Assembly: GCA_947502495.1 (NCBI GenBank)
Contig: CANNAC010000005.1
Span: 62,001 to 126,000 of the forward strand
Direction: 5' to 3'
Length of the DNA stretch: 64,000 nt
Source: an uncultured Flavobacteriaceae bacterium
GTDB lineage: Bacteria; Bacteroidota; Bacteroidia; Flavobacteriales; Flavobacteriaceae
Shown: positions 52,713-61,632 of the stretch, piece after piece
How the letters are laid out: every line of letters begins with the position of its first letter
How positions within the stretch are numbered: position 1 is the stretch's first letter
Made by a program: the position numbers and the translations under genes
Notes under the pieces: generated by a model
The model's database searches: none
The model's input: the letters and a program-made list of their open reading frames with translations, nothing else
Told to the model about the DNA's origin: nothing

Positions 52713-55124
52713 ATGACAACAAATCCAGAGGTAATAGAAGACATTTCTTTTAACGATTTTAAAACGGAAGTTTTAAAAGACTACACCATTGCTGTAACCT
52801 CGAGAGAATGCAGTTTACTAGGTCGTCGTGAAGTACTTACGGGAAAAGCGAAATTTGGAATTTTTGGTGATGGTAAAGAAATACCACAACTTGCTTGGGC
52901 TAAAGCTTTTAAAAATGGAGACTTTAGATCTGGTTACTACCGCGATCAAACCTTCATGATGGCAATTGGTGAATTAACCATCCAACAATTTTTCGCAGGT
53001 TTATATGCGCATACAGATATTAAACACGATCCAATGTCGGCAGGAAGACAAATGGGAGGGCATTTTGCAACCCATAGTTTAGACGAAAATGGAAATTGGA
53101 ACGATCTTACAAAACAAAAAAATTCTAGTGCAGACATCTCTCCTACTGCAGGGCAAATGCCTCGTTTACTAGGTTTAGCACAAGCTTCTAAAATCTATAG
53201 AAACGTAGAAGGAATAGATACTACTAATTTTTCAGAGAAAGGAAATGAAGTCGCTTGGGGAACTATTGGTAATGCAAGTACCAGTGAAGGTTTGTTTTTT
53301 GAAACTATAAATGCAGCCGGCGTTTTACAAGTACCAATGGTAATGAGTGTTTGGGATGATGAATACGGAATCTCAGTACACGCAAGACACCAAACAACCA
53401 AAGAAAGCATTTCTGAAATTTTAAAAGGATTTCAACGAGAGAAAGGCACTAACGGTTACGAAATTTTAAGAGTAAAAGGTTGGGATTATCCTGCTTTAGT
53501 AGATACCTACCAAAAAGCTGCTCAAGTAGCAAGAACACAACATGTTCCTGTTTTAATTCACGTAAATGAATTAACACAACCACAAGGACATTCTACTTCG
53601 GGATCGCATGAGCGTTATAAAGACACCGATCGCCTTAATTGGGAAGCAGAGAATGACTGTAACCTTAAAATGCGCGAATGGATAATTGCAAATAATTTTG
53701 CAACTAAAGATGAACTTAGAACCATCGAAAAAAACATTAAAAAGGAAGTCCGCGAAGCTAAAAAAGCAGCTTGGCTTGCTTATAGCAATCCTATTATCCA
53801 AGAACGTAGTGAACTTATTGTACTTTTAGAAAAGCTTGCTAAATCTAGCGCTAACAAAGCTTTTATAACAAAACTTACAAACGACTTAGTTGCAATTGTA
53901 GAGCCTATAAGAAAAGATAGCCTTTCAGCAGCAAGAAAAGCGTTACGTTATGTACTTAATGAAAATTCTTCAGAAAAAACACAAGTTTCTAACTGGATAA
54001 ATACATATATAGATAAAATACAACCTAAATACAGTTCGCATTTACATAGTGAATCGAAGCTTTCCGCTTTACAGGTAAAAGAAGTAAAACCAACCTATAG
54101 CGATGATGCGAAGTTAGTAGATGGACGATTAGTAATTAGAGATAATTTTGATGCCCTTTTTACAAAATACCCAGAAGTTTTAGTTTTTGGTGAAGATGCA
54201 GGACATATTGGTGATGTAAACCAAGGTCTAGAAGGAATGCAAGAAAAATATGGCGATTTACGTGTTTCCGATGTTGGAATTCGTGAAGCAACTATTTTAG
54301 GACAAGGAATTGGGATGGCAATGCGTGGTTTAAGACCAATTGCCGAAATACAATACTTAGACTACATTTTATACGCTTTACAAATAATGAGTGATGATTT
54401 AGCAACACTACATTATAGAACACAAGGGCGACAAAAAGCACCATTAATTATTCGTACTCGTGGACATAGATTAGAAGGTATTTGGCATTCTGGTTCGCAA
54501 ATGGGTGGCGTTATTAACTTGGTTCGTGGTATTCATGTTTTAGTACCAAGAAACATGACTAAAGCTGCTGGTTTCTATAATACGTTATTAGAAAGTGACG
54601 AACCTGCTTTAATTGTAGAATGCTTAAATGGCTATAGATTAAAAGAAAAAATGCCAAATAATATTGGTGCATTTAAAACACCATTAGGTGTTGTAGAAAC
54701 GGTTAAAGAAGGAAGTGATATTACATTAGTTTCTTATGGTTCTACATTAAATATGGTAGTACAGGCCGCAAAAGAATTAACAGAAGTTGGTATTGATGCA
54801 GAAGTAATCGACATTCAATCCTTATTACCTTTTGACCTCAATCATGATATTGTAAAAAGTATAGCCAAAACAAATCGTCTTATGGTTATAGACGAAGATG
54901 TTCCTGGAGGAGCTTCTGCTTATATTTTAAACGAAATATTAAACACACAAAATGGATACGAGCATTTAGATAGTAAACCGCAAACGTTAACTGCTAAAAG
55001 TCATCGTCCTGCTTATGGTACCGATGGGGATTATTTCTCTAAACCATCTCTTGAAGATATTTTTGAAGCTGTTTATAAAGTAATGCATGAGACTAATCCT
55101 AGTGATTTCCCAGAATTGAGATAA
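52713..55124 (+). CDS. Fused alpha/beta E1 component of a 2-oxoacid dehydrogenase
   Basis: 803 residues from the ATG at 52713. The N-terminal alpha-like half (about 1-420) binds thiamine diphosphate (G-N-A-S-T-S-E-G near 188) and has the E1 loop G-S-H-E-R-Y. The beta-like half (about 450-803) begins F-G-E-D-A-G and has the conserved R-T-R-G-H-R-L-E-G and V-P-R-N-M-T segments. This fused layout is common in Bacteroidota and is annotated as a branched-chain or related 2-oxoacid dehydrogenase E1. It decarboxylates a 2-oxoacid and acylates the lipoyl group of an E2. No E2 or E3 gene is adjacent, so the exact substrate is unsure. Confidence 0.88.
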   Translation: MTTNPEVIEDISFNDFKTEVLKDYTIAVTSRECSLLGRREVLTGKAKFGIFGDGKEIPQLAWAKAFKNGDFRSGYYRDQTFMMAIGELTIQQFFAGLYAHTDIKHDPMSAGRQMGGHFATHSLDENGNWNDLTKQKNSSADISPTAGQMPRLLGLAQASKIYRNVEGIDTTNFSEKGNEVAWGTIGNASTSEGLFFETINAAGVLQVPMVMSVWDDEYGISVHARHQTTKESISEILKGFQREKGTNGYEILRVKGWDYPALVDTYQKAAQVARTQHVPVLIHVNELTQPQGHSTSGSHERYKDTDRLNWEAENDCNLKMREWIIANNFATKDELRTIEKNIKKEVREAKKAAWLAYSNPIIQERSELIVLLEKLAKSSANKAFITKLTNDLVAIVEPIRKDSLSAARKALRYVLNENSSEKTQVSNWINTYIDKIQPKYSSHLHSESKLSALQVKEVKPTYSDDAKLVDGRLVIRDNFDALFTKYPEVLVFGEDAGHIGDVNQGLEGMQEKYGDLRVSDVGIREATILGQGIGMAMRGLRPIAEIQYLDYILYALQIMSDDLATLHYRTQGRQKAPLIIRTRGHRLEGIWHSGSQMGGVINLVRGIHVLVPRNMTKAAGFYNTLLESDEPALIVECLNGYRLKEKMPNNIGAFKTPLGVVETVKEGSDITLVSYGSTLNMVVQAAKELTEVGIDAEVIDIQSLLPFDLNHDIVKSIAKTNRLMVIDEDVPGGASAYILNEILNTQNGYEHLDSKPQTLTAKSHRPAYGTDGDYFSKPSLEDIFEAVYKVMHETNPSDFPELR

Positions 55125-55148
55125 CTTTATATTTTCAAATCAATTAAC

Positions 55149-55180
55149 AAACCTTTCAATATTTCTTGGAAGGTTTTTTT
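55149..55180 (+). terminator. Intrinsic terminator
   Basis: Stem AAACCTTTCAA/TTGGAAGGTTT (55149-55159 with 55166-55176, one G-T pair) followed by a T tract, 25 nt after the E1 stop. Confidence 0.85.
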
Positions 55181-55211
55181 TATATTTATAGGAAATCAAT
55201 CTGAAGAATAT

Positions 55212-56807
55212 ATGCTAACCAAAACAGATAAAGAACAACTTCGCGGAACCATTTTTAGGCACATAGACGGTATTGCTACAGCTACCACTTCTTTTGCGCT
55301 TTATAAAAAAGGGATTTTCGATTTTTTACTGAAGAACAAAAAAGTGACTATTGAAGAAATCACTTCTCATTTTGAAGCAAATGAAGGCTATTTAAACATT
55401 GCATTACGCGTTTTGGCTTCACAAGGTTGGTTGGTACAACATATAGATAATACGACCAATCAAGTTATATATCAAATAAATGCAAATAGCGAGGAAGCTT
55501 TTCAACTAGCTCCTTTATATGAAGATGCGGTAAAGCTGCTCTCCTATTCGGCTACATTCCCAGAAAAACATATTGGTGCAGATGCTTTTATCGCTTTAGA
55601 ACGTGTATTTAAGAAGTATCAAAACAACTTCGACTTACAAGCGGAAAGCGAAATAGAACAACAAGTTTTAAAACATATTGAAGGTTGTATCGTTGCTCCT
55701 ATCATTGTCATGTTGGGTGTAAATGGTTTGTTTCATAAATACTTTATGGAAGCTTGTTTTACTGCGGAAGAATATCACAAAGACCCAGAAAGCTTTAAAA
55801 AAATATTAGATTTCTTTTCACATTTAGGCTGGTTTACTAAAAAGAAAAACACCTATCAATTTACAGATCAAGGACTGTTTTTCGCAAAACGAGCAAGTGC
55901 TTACGGCGTAACCGTTTCGTATCTACCCACCTTTTTACAATTAGATGAATTACTTTTTGGTAATCCTTTAGTGCTAAAAACAAGTACACCAGACGAAACA
56001 GAGAAACACGTACACCGAGAAATGAATGTTTGGGGAAGTGGTGGTGCGCATTCTACCTACTTTAAAGTAATAGACCAAGTAATTATTAAACTCTTTAACA
56101 AACCTATTGACGAACAACCAAAAGGTATTCTAGATATGGGTTGTGGTAATGGTGCTTTTATAAATCATATTTTTGATGTCATTGAACACCAAACCTTACG
56201 CGGCAAAATGTTGGAAGAACATCCATTATTATTGGTTGGAGCAGATTTTAATCCCGCAGCATTAAAAGTAACTAGAGCTAATTTAATCAAAGCCGATATT
56301 TGGGCAAAAGTAATTTGGGGCGATATTGGAAGACCCGATTTATTAGCAAAAGACCTTAAAGAAGATTATAATATTGCCCTTAAAGATTTACTAAATGTGC
56401 GTACCTTTTTAGATCATAATAGAATTTGGGAAACTCCAGAAGTGCTTAGCAATAAAATAAGTACATCTACAGGAGCTTATGCTAGTCAAGGAAAACGCAT
56501 CAGCAATAATTTGGTCGAAGATTCTTTACGAGAGCATTTTCTAAAATGGAAACCTTATGTAGAGCAATTTGGTTTATTAATTATTGAATTGCATACTATA
56601 AATCCTAAATTCACTGCTAGCAATATTGGTAAAACTGCCGCAACAGCCTACGATGCTACACATGGTTATAGTGATCAATTCATTTTAGAAGTGGACGTTT
56701 TTAATAAAATAGCAACCGAAGTTGGATTGCAACCAGATAAGAATTATTTTTCGAGATTTCCAGACAACGATTTAGCAACCGTAAGTGTAAATTTATTAAA
56801 AGGATAG
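55212..56807 (+). CDS. Large class I SAM methyltransferase with winged-helix N terminus
   Basis: 531 residues. Residues about 20-90 look like the dimerisation/winged-helix region of O-methyltransferases (V-T-I-E-E-I-T-S-H-F-E-A-N-E-G-Y-L-N-I-A-L-R-V-L-A-S). A helical insert and a second winged-helix-like part (about 185-230) precede the SAM-binding domain, with I-L-D-M-G-C-G-N-G-A-F near 304-314 and V-G-A-D-F-N near 343. The length and two-part N terminus resemble the AprA-related methyltransferases. Those act in natural-product starter-unit formation, but no polyketide genes are nearby. The substrate is unknown. Confidence 0.75.
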   Translation: MLTKTDKEQLRGTIFRHIDGIATATTSFALYKKGIFDFLLKNKKVTIEEITSHFEANEGYLNIALRVLASQGWLVQHIDNTTNQVIYQINANSEEAFQLAPLYEDAVKLLSYSATFPEKHIGADAFIALERVFKKYQNNFDLQAESEIEQQVLKHIEGCIVAPIIVMLGVNGLFHKYFMEACFTAEEYHKDPESFKKILDFFSHLGWFTKKKNTYQFTDQGLFFAKRASAYGVTVSYLPTFLQLDELLFGNPLVLKTSTPDETEKHVHREMNVWGSGGAHSTYFKVIDQVIIKLFNKPIDEQPKGILDMGCGNGAFINHIFDVIEHQTLRGKMLEEHPLLLVGADFNPAALKVTRANLIKADIWAKVIWGDIGRPDLLAKDLKEDYNIALKDLLNVRTFLDHNRIWETPEVLSNKISTSTGAYASQGKRISNNLVEDSLREHFLKWKPYVEQFGLLIIELHTINPKFTASNIGKTAATAYDATHGYSDQFILEVDVFNKIATEVGLQPDKNYFSRFPDNDLATVSVNLLKG

Positions 56808-56814
56808 TATTTAA

Positions 56815-57081
56815 ATGAAAGAAGAAGACAAATTAACGACTAGAGATTGGCTAGCAATTGAGAGAACCAAACTTGCAAATGAACGTACGTTTTTAGCGTA
56901 TTTTAGAACTTTTCTAGTTATTCTAGGTACAGGAATTGCCATTTTAAAACTAGATCTTTTTAGTGAGCTAAAAACTTTTGGCATTACGCTAGTTGCCATT
57001 TCTCCAGTGATATTTCTAATTGGTATTGTTCGATTATTTCGTGTAAAAAAAACCATAAAACAGCATTACAAAATGCAATAG
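56815..57081 (+). CDS. DUF202 family membrane protein
   Basis: 88 residues: the family motif R-D-W-L-A-I-E-R-T-x-L-A-N-E-R-T-F-L-A-Y-F-R-T (about 9-31) leads into two membrane helices (about 31-48 and 56-74) and a basic tail. DUF202/YidH proteins are small inner-membrane proteins of unknown function. It starts 7 nt after the methyltransferase stop, so it is co-transcribed, and a terminator follows. Confidence 0.85.
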   Translation: MKEEDKLTTRDWLAIERTKLANERTFLAYFRTFLVILGTGIAILKLDLFSELKTFGITLVAISPVIFLIGIVRLFRVKKTIKQHYKMQ

Positions 57082-57116
57082 GAATAATATGCATTCCTAA
57101 TAACAGACTATAAAAT

Positions 57117-57152
57117 AATACAAAAACCTTCTTGCTTAGTTTTTGTATTTGT
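57117..57152 (+). terminator. Intrinsic terminator
   Basis: Stem AATACAAAAAC (57117-57127) with GTTTTTGTATT (57139-57149), 11-nt loop, after the DUF202 gene. Confidence 0.7.
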
Positions 57153-57182
57153 CAACGTCTATATAGAAAAACAAAACCGTTT

Positions 57183-58616
57183 ATGAAAAACATATTATGT
57201 ATCCTGCTCCTTTTACCATTAGTAACTTTCGGACAGAAAATAAAAATTAAAAAAGGACAACTTCTATTCGATGATACTGCGGTTGCCAATTTTGATTCTA
57301 AAGATAAAACATACCATTTCTCTTATTTAAATGGGGATAAAGCTTTTGACGCTATTTTTCATGGCGAAGAAGAATATAAAATAGAAGGTTTTCAATGGGT
57401 AGAAGTTATTAGTAACGAAGGTGTAAAAACCGAAATTCCATTCGAAATTCTAAAAGTATCCTTTAGTGCTAAAAAAATAATGGTTCGTTTGCTTTCCGAA
57501 AAATATAATCTAATAGATGCCAACGGAATTAATAAAGAAAACGTTGCGACTTTCTTTGCTGAAGAAAGAGAATCTTTAAGCGAAAAATATGCTGGTGACA
57601 TTGCCGATTTAGAAAATAAAGAAGCACTAAAAAAGACCTTAATGCGTAAGTACAATCCTTTTGTAAAAGACGATGGTACTATTTTATTTGGTGGTTTTCA
57701 AAGTACAAACATCGTTGGTCATGCATCGTTTCAGGATAATGTATATACCATCACAGATTTAGACCGAATTTCTGTAGCACAAACTAAAAAAACATCGAAT
57801 ACAGATACTTCTATTCATGTACTAATCTATTCTGGAGATACTTTCACTTACGATTATGGCTCAAGAACCATGTTAACGGGTAAGTTTTCAAGAAGCTTTG
57901 CACAATTATTAGTGGAAGAATTATTACTGAAAGGCTATACCTTTGGCCGACAAGCAAAAGCAAATAATGCGGCAATACACAAAGCAAAAGTAAAGGTAGC
58001 TAAAGAAAACAGCATTAATCTTTATGGTGTTTCTGGTTTTATTACCGATACCGAAGGCGTGAAATATGAAGGAACTATCTATGCCGTTTTTGAGCAACTA
58101 GAATTAAACCCAAATCAAGAAGAACCTAATGTTTATGATGCTTCTTCTATAGATAATTACGGGAAAAATGTGAGCATAAAATACCAAAATGATAAAGGAA
58201 GAACACGCATTAAAAAATTCGCAGCAAAAGACAATGTTTACTTTTGTGCGATGGATAATGGTGTAGAAAAATGTTTTTATGGTTTAAAAACAAAAGGGAA
58301 TACCATGAAGAAAATTGCAAATGCTACTAATTTCGGATTCAACAATTCGTATTTCTATCGAGTGGAAGAAACGGTAGATGGCAATATGCTACTAAGCAAA
58401 CCCGGAGAAAACGGAACCTATGTTTTAAAATTTTCAGATAAGGAAGATGGATTTATGATAGACAATAGAAATAATGATAAACTATCCGACGCTTTAGCAG
58501 CATATATTTCTAACTGTTCTAGTCTATCGGAAGACATTAAAAACAAAGAGTTTGATCTTTCTGAAAAGGAAAACTTAAAACAAATACTAGAAGAGTATAA
58601 AGATTGTGCTAACTAA
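57183..58616 (+). CDS. Exported protein of unknown function (477 aa)
   Basis: The ATG at 57183 begins a signal peptide (M-K-N-I-L-C-I-L-L-L-L-P-L-V-T-F-G-Q); an upstream ATG lies inside the preceding terminator and is rejected. Residues after 18 are beta-rich and repetitive in style (I-K-I-K-K-G-Q-L-L-F-D-D; later similar strands near 160-175, V-K-D-D-G-T-I-L-F-G). There is no membrane helix, no T9SS domain and no catalytic motif that I recognise. Ends with a charged helix containing two Cys (C-S-S and D-C-A-N). Likely periplasmic. It is followed 31 nt later by another unknown gene. Confidence 0.65.
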   Translation: MKNILCILLLLPLVTFGQKIKIKKGQLLFDDTAVANFDSKDKTYHFSYLNGDKAFDAIFHGEEEYKIEGFQWVEVISNEGVKTEIPFEILKVSFSAKKIMVRLLSEKYNLIDANGINKENVATFFAEERESLSEKYAGDIADLENKEALKKTLMRKYNPFVKDDGTILFGGFQSTNIVGHASFQDNVYTITDLDRISVAQTKKTSNTDTSIHVLIYSGDTFTYDYGSRTMLTGKFSRSFAQLLVEELLLKGYTFGRQAKANNAAIHKAKVKVAKENSINLYGVSGFITDTEGVKYEGTIYAVFEQLELNPNQEEPNVYDASSIDNYGKNVSIKYQNDKGRTRIKKFAAKDNVYFCAMDNGVEKCFYGLKTKGNTMKKIANATNFGFNNSYFYRVEETVDGNMLLSKPGENGTYVLKFSDKEDGFMIDNRNNDKLSDALAAYISNCSSLSEDIKNKEFDLSEKENLKQILEEYKDCAN

Positions 58617-58647
58617 AAATAGATTCCCATTTTAGAGGAAAGTAAAG

Positions 58648-59124
58648 ATGAAAACAGCTACTGTAAAACAACTTAAAGACGAACTGAAGCATAACTCTAC
58701 CGAAGAGTTAATGGAGCTTTGTTTACGTCTATCTCGCTTTAAAAAGGAAAATAAGGAACTGCTAACTTATTTGCTTTTTGAAGCACATGATGAAGCTAGT
58801 TATATTGAAAACGTAAAACAGGAAATAGATACACAGTTTGAAACGATAAATACGGATAGCTATTTCTATATTAAAAAGAGTGTCCGAAAAATATTAAGAC
58901 TTATTAAAAAATTTAGTCGGTATTCATTAAAAAAGGAAACGGAAGTAGAACTACTACTCTACTTCTGTCAAAAGCTTAAGGATTTTAAACCTTCTATAAA
59001 AAGAAACGTTACGCTTACCAATATTTACGACCGACAAATAGCAGCCATAAAAAAGATTATTTCTGGTTTACATGAAGATTTGCAGTATGATTATACGATG
59101 GCTTTAGAGGATTTGGAAAGTTGA
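58648..59124 (+). CDS. Helical protein of unknown function (158 aa)
   Basis: A soluble, highly charged and almost entirely helical protein (K-Q-L-K-D-E-L-K near the start; L-M-E-L-C-L-R-L-S-R-F-K-K-E-N-K-E-L-L in residues 20-39). No signal peptide, membrane helix or known motif. It follows the exported protein gene closely on the same strand and may be co-transcribed. I cannot assign a family. Confidence 0.6.
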   Translation: MKTATVKQLKDELKHNSTEELMELCLRLSRFKKENKELLTYLLFEAHDEASYIENVKQEIDTQFETINTDSYFYIKKSVRKILRLIKKFSRYSLKKETEVELLLYFCQKLKDFKPSIKRNVTLTNIYDRQIAAIKKIISGLHEDLQYDYTMALEDLES

Positions 59125-59147
59125 TTCGTTTAAATTAAAACACGTTT

Positions 59148-59615
59148 TTATTCTAATGTAATATCGTCTTCCGTATCAAATTGCCCATCTGATCCTGCAG
59201 ATATTATTTTAAAACCGATTGGGTTTTCCGTTTGTATGTATTTATAAGCACGATTCCATGCATCCCTTTTCCAATCTTGCATTATAGGATTATTCCCTAT
59301 AATTTCATTTAATTCTGTAGGATAGCGACCATAATTTTCTTTCCACTTTTCAGTCCATTCCGTAATTTTAACTAACTCGGTTCTTGTTTTCTCTGGATAA
59401 ATAGAATTGTGTTGATACATCGTAAATAGAAAAGAAGCAATAACAGTAAATAGTAATAAAAAAAAGAATATTAATGCGCTTGGTTGCAAAAAGTAACGTT
59501 GGAATGGCCTTTTTACGCCATCTTCTTTTTCCTTTGCTTTCACCTTTTTACGATGCTTATAATCTTCACGAAGAAGTCCAAATTCTGCTAATAATCCTGT
59601 TACTAATTCTAACAT
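59148..59615 (-). CDS. Membrane protein with GspG-like C-terminal domain
   Basis: 155 residues. A charged N terminus, one membrane helix (about 47-66) and a C-terminal domain (about 85-155) with the features of type II secretion major pseudopilins: Y-G-R-Y-P-T-E-L, then W-K-R-D-A-W-N-R-A-Y, G-F-K-I-I-S-A-G-S-D-G and the calcium-loop-like D-T-E-D-D-I. The classical prepilin cleavage site (G-F-x-x-x-E) before the helix is missing. It is an orphan, with no other secretion genes near. Function unknown. Confidence 0.7.
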   Translation of the reverse strand: MLELVTGLLAEFGLLREDYKHRKKVKAKEKEDGVKRPFQRYFLQPSALIFFFLLLFTVIASFLFTMYQHNSIYPEKTRTELVKITEWTEKWKENYGRYPTELNEIIGNNPIMQDWKRDAWNRAYKYIQTENPIGFKIISAGSDGQFDTEDDITLE

Positions 59616-59632
59616 TAATTAATCCATATAAA

Positions 59633-59830
59633 TTAAAGAGAATCATAAATTAAACTAATACCAACAATAGGTAATACAAATGCTCCTCCAATAAATTCTA
59701 TGGTAAAAGACATATTTATATAATCTTCTTTTTTTCTTTCGATAAGAAATCTATTCCTAAATTTATTAAATAAATCGATACTGAGAATTATTAGTAAAGC
59801 TCCTATTGTAAATTTAATTACTTCCTCCAT
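59633..59830 (-). CDS. Small membrane protein (65 aa)
   Basis: Two hydrophobic helices (about 5-21 and 43-62) around a basic loop (F-R-N-R-F-L-I-E-R-K-K-E-D). It is 17 nt upstream of the pseudopilin-like gene and 11 nt downstream of the UPF0173 gene on the same strand, so the three probably form an operon. No family recognised. Confidence 0.6.
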   Translation of the reverse strand: MEEVIKFTIGALLIILSIDLFNKFRNRFLIERKKEDYINMSFTIEFIGGAFVLPIVGISLIYDSL

Positions 59831-59841
59831 GTATTTAAAAC

Positions 59842-60519
59842 TTAAAGCTCAATACTATCCCCAATTTCCAACAGCATTAAATCTTTATCCTTATTAAAGA
59901 ATTCTTTTTTTGCTGCTTCATGGTCAATTTCTATATAGCCAAAAGTATCAAAATGATAGCCTAAAATTTTATCACATTCCACGAAATCACTAGCAAGAAT
60001 AGCGTCGGTAATTCCCATAGTAAAATTATCACCAATAGGTAAAATGGCTAAATCTAATTTGGTTTGTAGTGGAATCAATTTCATATCCATAGTTAACGCA
60101 GTATCTCCAGCGATATAAATATTTTTATGTTCGCTTTCAAGAACAAAGCCACCTGGTTGTCCGCCATATTTCCCATCTGGAAAAGACGAAGTATGAATAG
60201 CGTTTACATATTTAAGACTTCCAAATTCAAAATCCCAAGTTCCTCCATGATTCATAGGATGCCCTTCTAAACCTAGGTTTTGGAAATGCGTAACGATTTC
60301 AAAATTAGAAACAATTACAGCGTCTGTGCGGTTCGCAATAGCTTCCACATCTAAAATATGATCTTGATGTGCATGGGTAAGTAATATATAATCTGCTTGT
60401 AATGTATTAATATCTATATGTGCAGCTTTCGGATTTCCTGTTATAAAAGGATCCACAAGAATGTATATATCTTCTATTTGAATACCTAAACTAGCATGCC
60501 CGTAAAATGTGATTTTCAT
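59842..60519 (-). CDS. UPF0173-type metal-dependent hydrolase (MBL fold)
   Basis: 225 residues. MBL-fold motifs: F-Y-G-H-A-S (about 4-9), D-P-F-I-T-G-N-P (about 23-30), T-H-A-H-Q-D-H (about 49-55) with the metal ligands, and Y-I-A-G-D-T-A (about 134-140). The final segment holds Y-H-F-D-T-F. This matches the YtkL/UPF0173 family. It is distantly related to UlaG lactonase; the physiological substrate is unknown. Cytoplasmic. Confidence 0.88.
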   Translation of the reverse strand: MKITFYGHASLGIQIEDIYILVDPFITGNPKAAHIDINTLQADYILLTHAHQDHILDVEAIANRTDAVIVSNFEIVTHFQNLGLEGHPMNHGGTWDFEFGSLKYVNAIHTSSFPDGKYGGQPGGFVLESEHKNIYIAGDTALTMDMKLIPLQTKLDLAILPIGDNFTMGITDAILASDFVECDKILGYHFDTFGYIEIDHEAAKKEFFNKDKDLMLLEIGDSIEL

Positions 60520-60548
60520 AATTATTTTTTAGAAAAGAAAATTACAAA

Positions 60549-60586
60549 AAAAACTCAGACATATTGTAGAATTTGTCTGAGTTTTT
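60549..60586 (-). terminator. Intrinsic terminator after menA
   Basis: Perfect 13-bp stem AAAAACTCAGACA (60549-60561) with TGTCTGAGTTTTT (60574-60586); on the minus strand it is followed by further T residues. It also insulates the next minus-strand operon. Confidence 0.85.
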
Positions 60587-60726
60587 CAATCCCCAAAATT
60601 GAAGTTAATACCTTCGTATTTTATACTACTCTGGTATTCAACATATTAAATATACATATAATTATTTGATTTACAAACACATAGCGTCCTAAATCTAGGC
60701 TTTTCCATAATTAAATAAGAAATAGA

Positions 60727-61629
60727 TTACAATAAATGTCCTACTGCTAAAAGAATTGCTAATAAAAATGTGGTTAGCGCTAATTTTTTCAATTCGGGAT
60801 CTAAAGCAACTGGCTCTGTATTGTTTTTCACCTTTTTCAAATGCAAGAATAACGGAATATACGCAATAAAGAATAAGAAATTAAACATCGAATTATAATA
60901 AAGAATTCCGAATAGTACCGATGAAATTATTGCAGAAACAATTAAAAAGTAATGATACTTCTTCGCTTTATTACTACCTAGTTTAACAACCAGTGTATTT
61001 TTTTCTGCTTTTCTATCCGAATCAATATCTCTCATATTATTCAGGTTTAATACTGCAGCACTCAACAAACCTAAAGTACAGGCAGGTAAAAAAGTAACAT
61101 GATCTATTTGTTTACTATATAAAACATAGCTACCTATTACGCTAACTAAACCAAAAAACAGAAACACAAAAACATCCCCTAATCCTTTATAGCCATACGC
61201 ATTACTTCCCATGGTATACTTAATAGCAGCATAAATAGAAAGTAAACCAATAACAAAAAAGACTAAAGCATATACTAAATGTTTAGAGCCAAAGGCAGAA
61301 TAAATTAAACCTAAGGAAAGAACAATGCAAACAAGAATATTCTTTTTTATGGCTTCCAGCATTTGTTCTGCAGAGATATTTCCGCTTTGTAAAGCGCGCT
61401 CCGGACCAATTCTATCTTCATTATCTGTTCCTTTTACGCCATCCCCATAATCATTTGCAAAATTAGAAAGCACCTGAAGACTAATGGTAGTTAATATAGC
61501 AAAAATGAAAATTTGCCAATCAAAAAAACCATTATATGCAGCCAACGAAGAACCTACAATAATTCCGGAAACAGAAAGCGGTAAGGTTCTTAATCTTGCA
61601 GCTTGTACCCAATATTTAAATGTACTCAT
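60727..61629 (-). CDS. menA: 1,4-dihydroxy-2-naphthoate polyprenyltransferase
   Basis: 300 residues with eight or nine membrane helices of the UbiA superfamily. The first Asp-rich motif is N-D-Y-G-D-G-V-K-G-T-D (about 59-69), and the second is R-D-I-D-S-D-R (about 200-206). R-x-x-P-L-S-V-S-G near the start matches MenA. It prenylates DHNA to demethylmenaquinone, the respiratory quinone of flavobacteria. It starts 3 nt after the menB stop, so the pair is one operon. Confidence 0.93.
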   Translation of the reverse strand: MSTFKYWVQAARLRTLPLSVSGIIVGSSLAAYNGFFDWQIFIFAILTTISLQVLSNFANDYGDGVKGTDNEDRIGPERALQSGNISAEQMLEAIKKNILVCIVLSLGLIYSAFGSKHLVYALVFFVIGLLSIYAAIKYTMGSNAYGYKGLGDVFVFLFFGLVSVIGSYVLYSKQIDHVTFLPACTLGLLSAAVLNLNNMRDIDSDRKAEKNTLVVKLGSNKAKKYHYFLIVSAIISSVLFGILYYNSMFNFLFFIAYIPLFLHLKKVKNNTEPVALDPELKKLALTTFLLAILLAVGHLL

Positions 61630-61632
61630 AAA

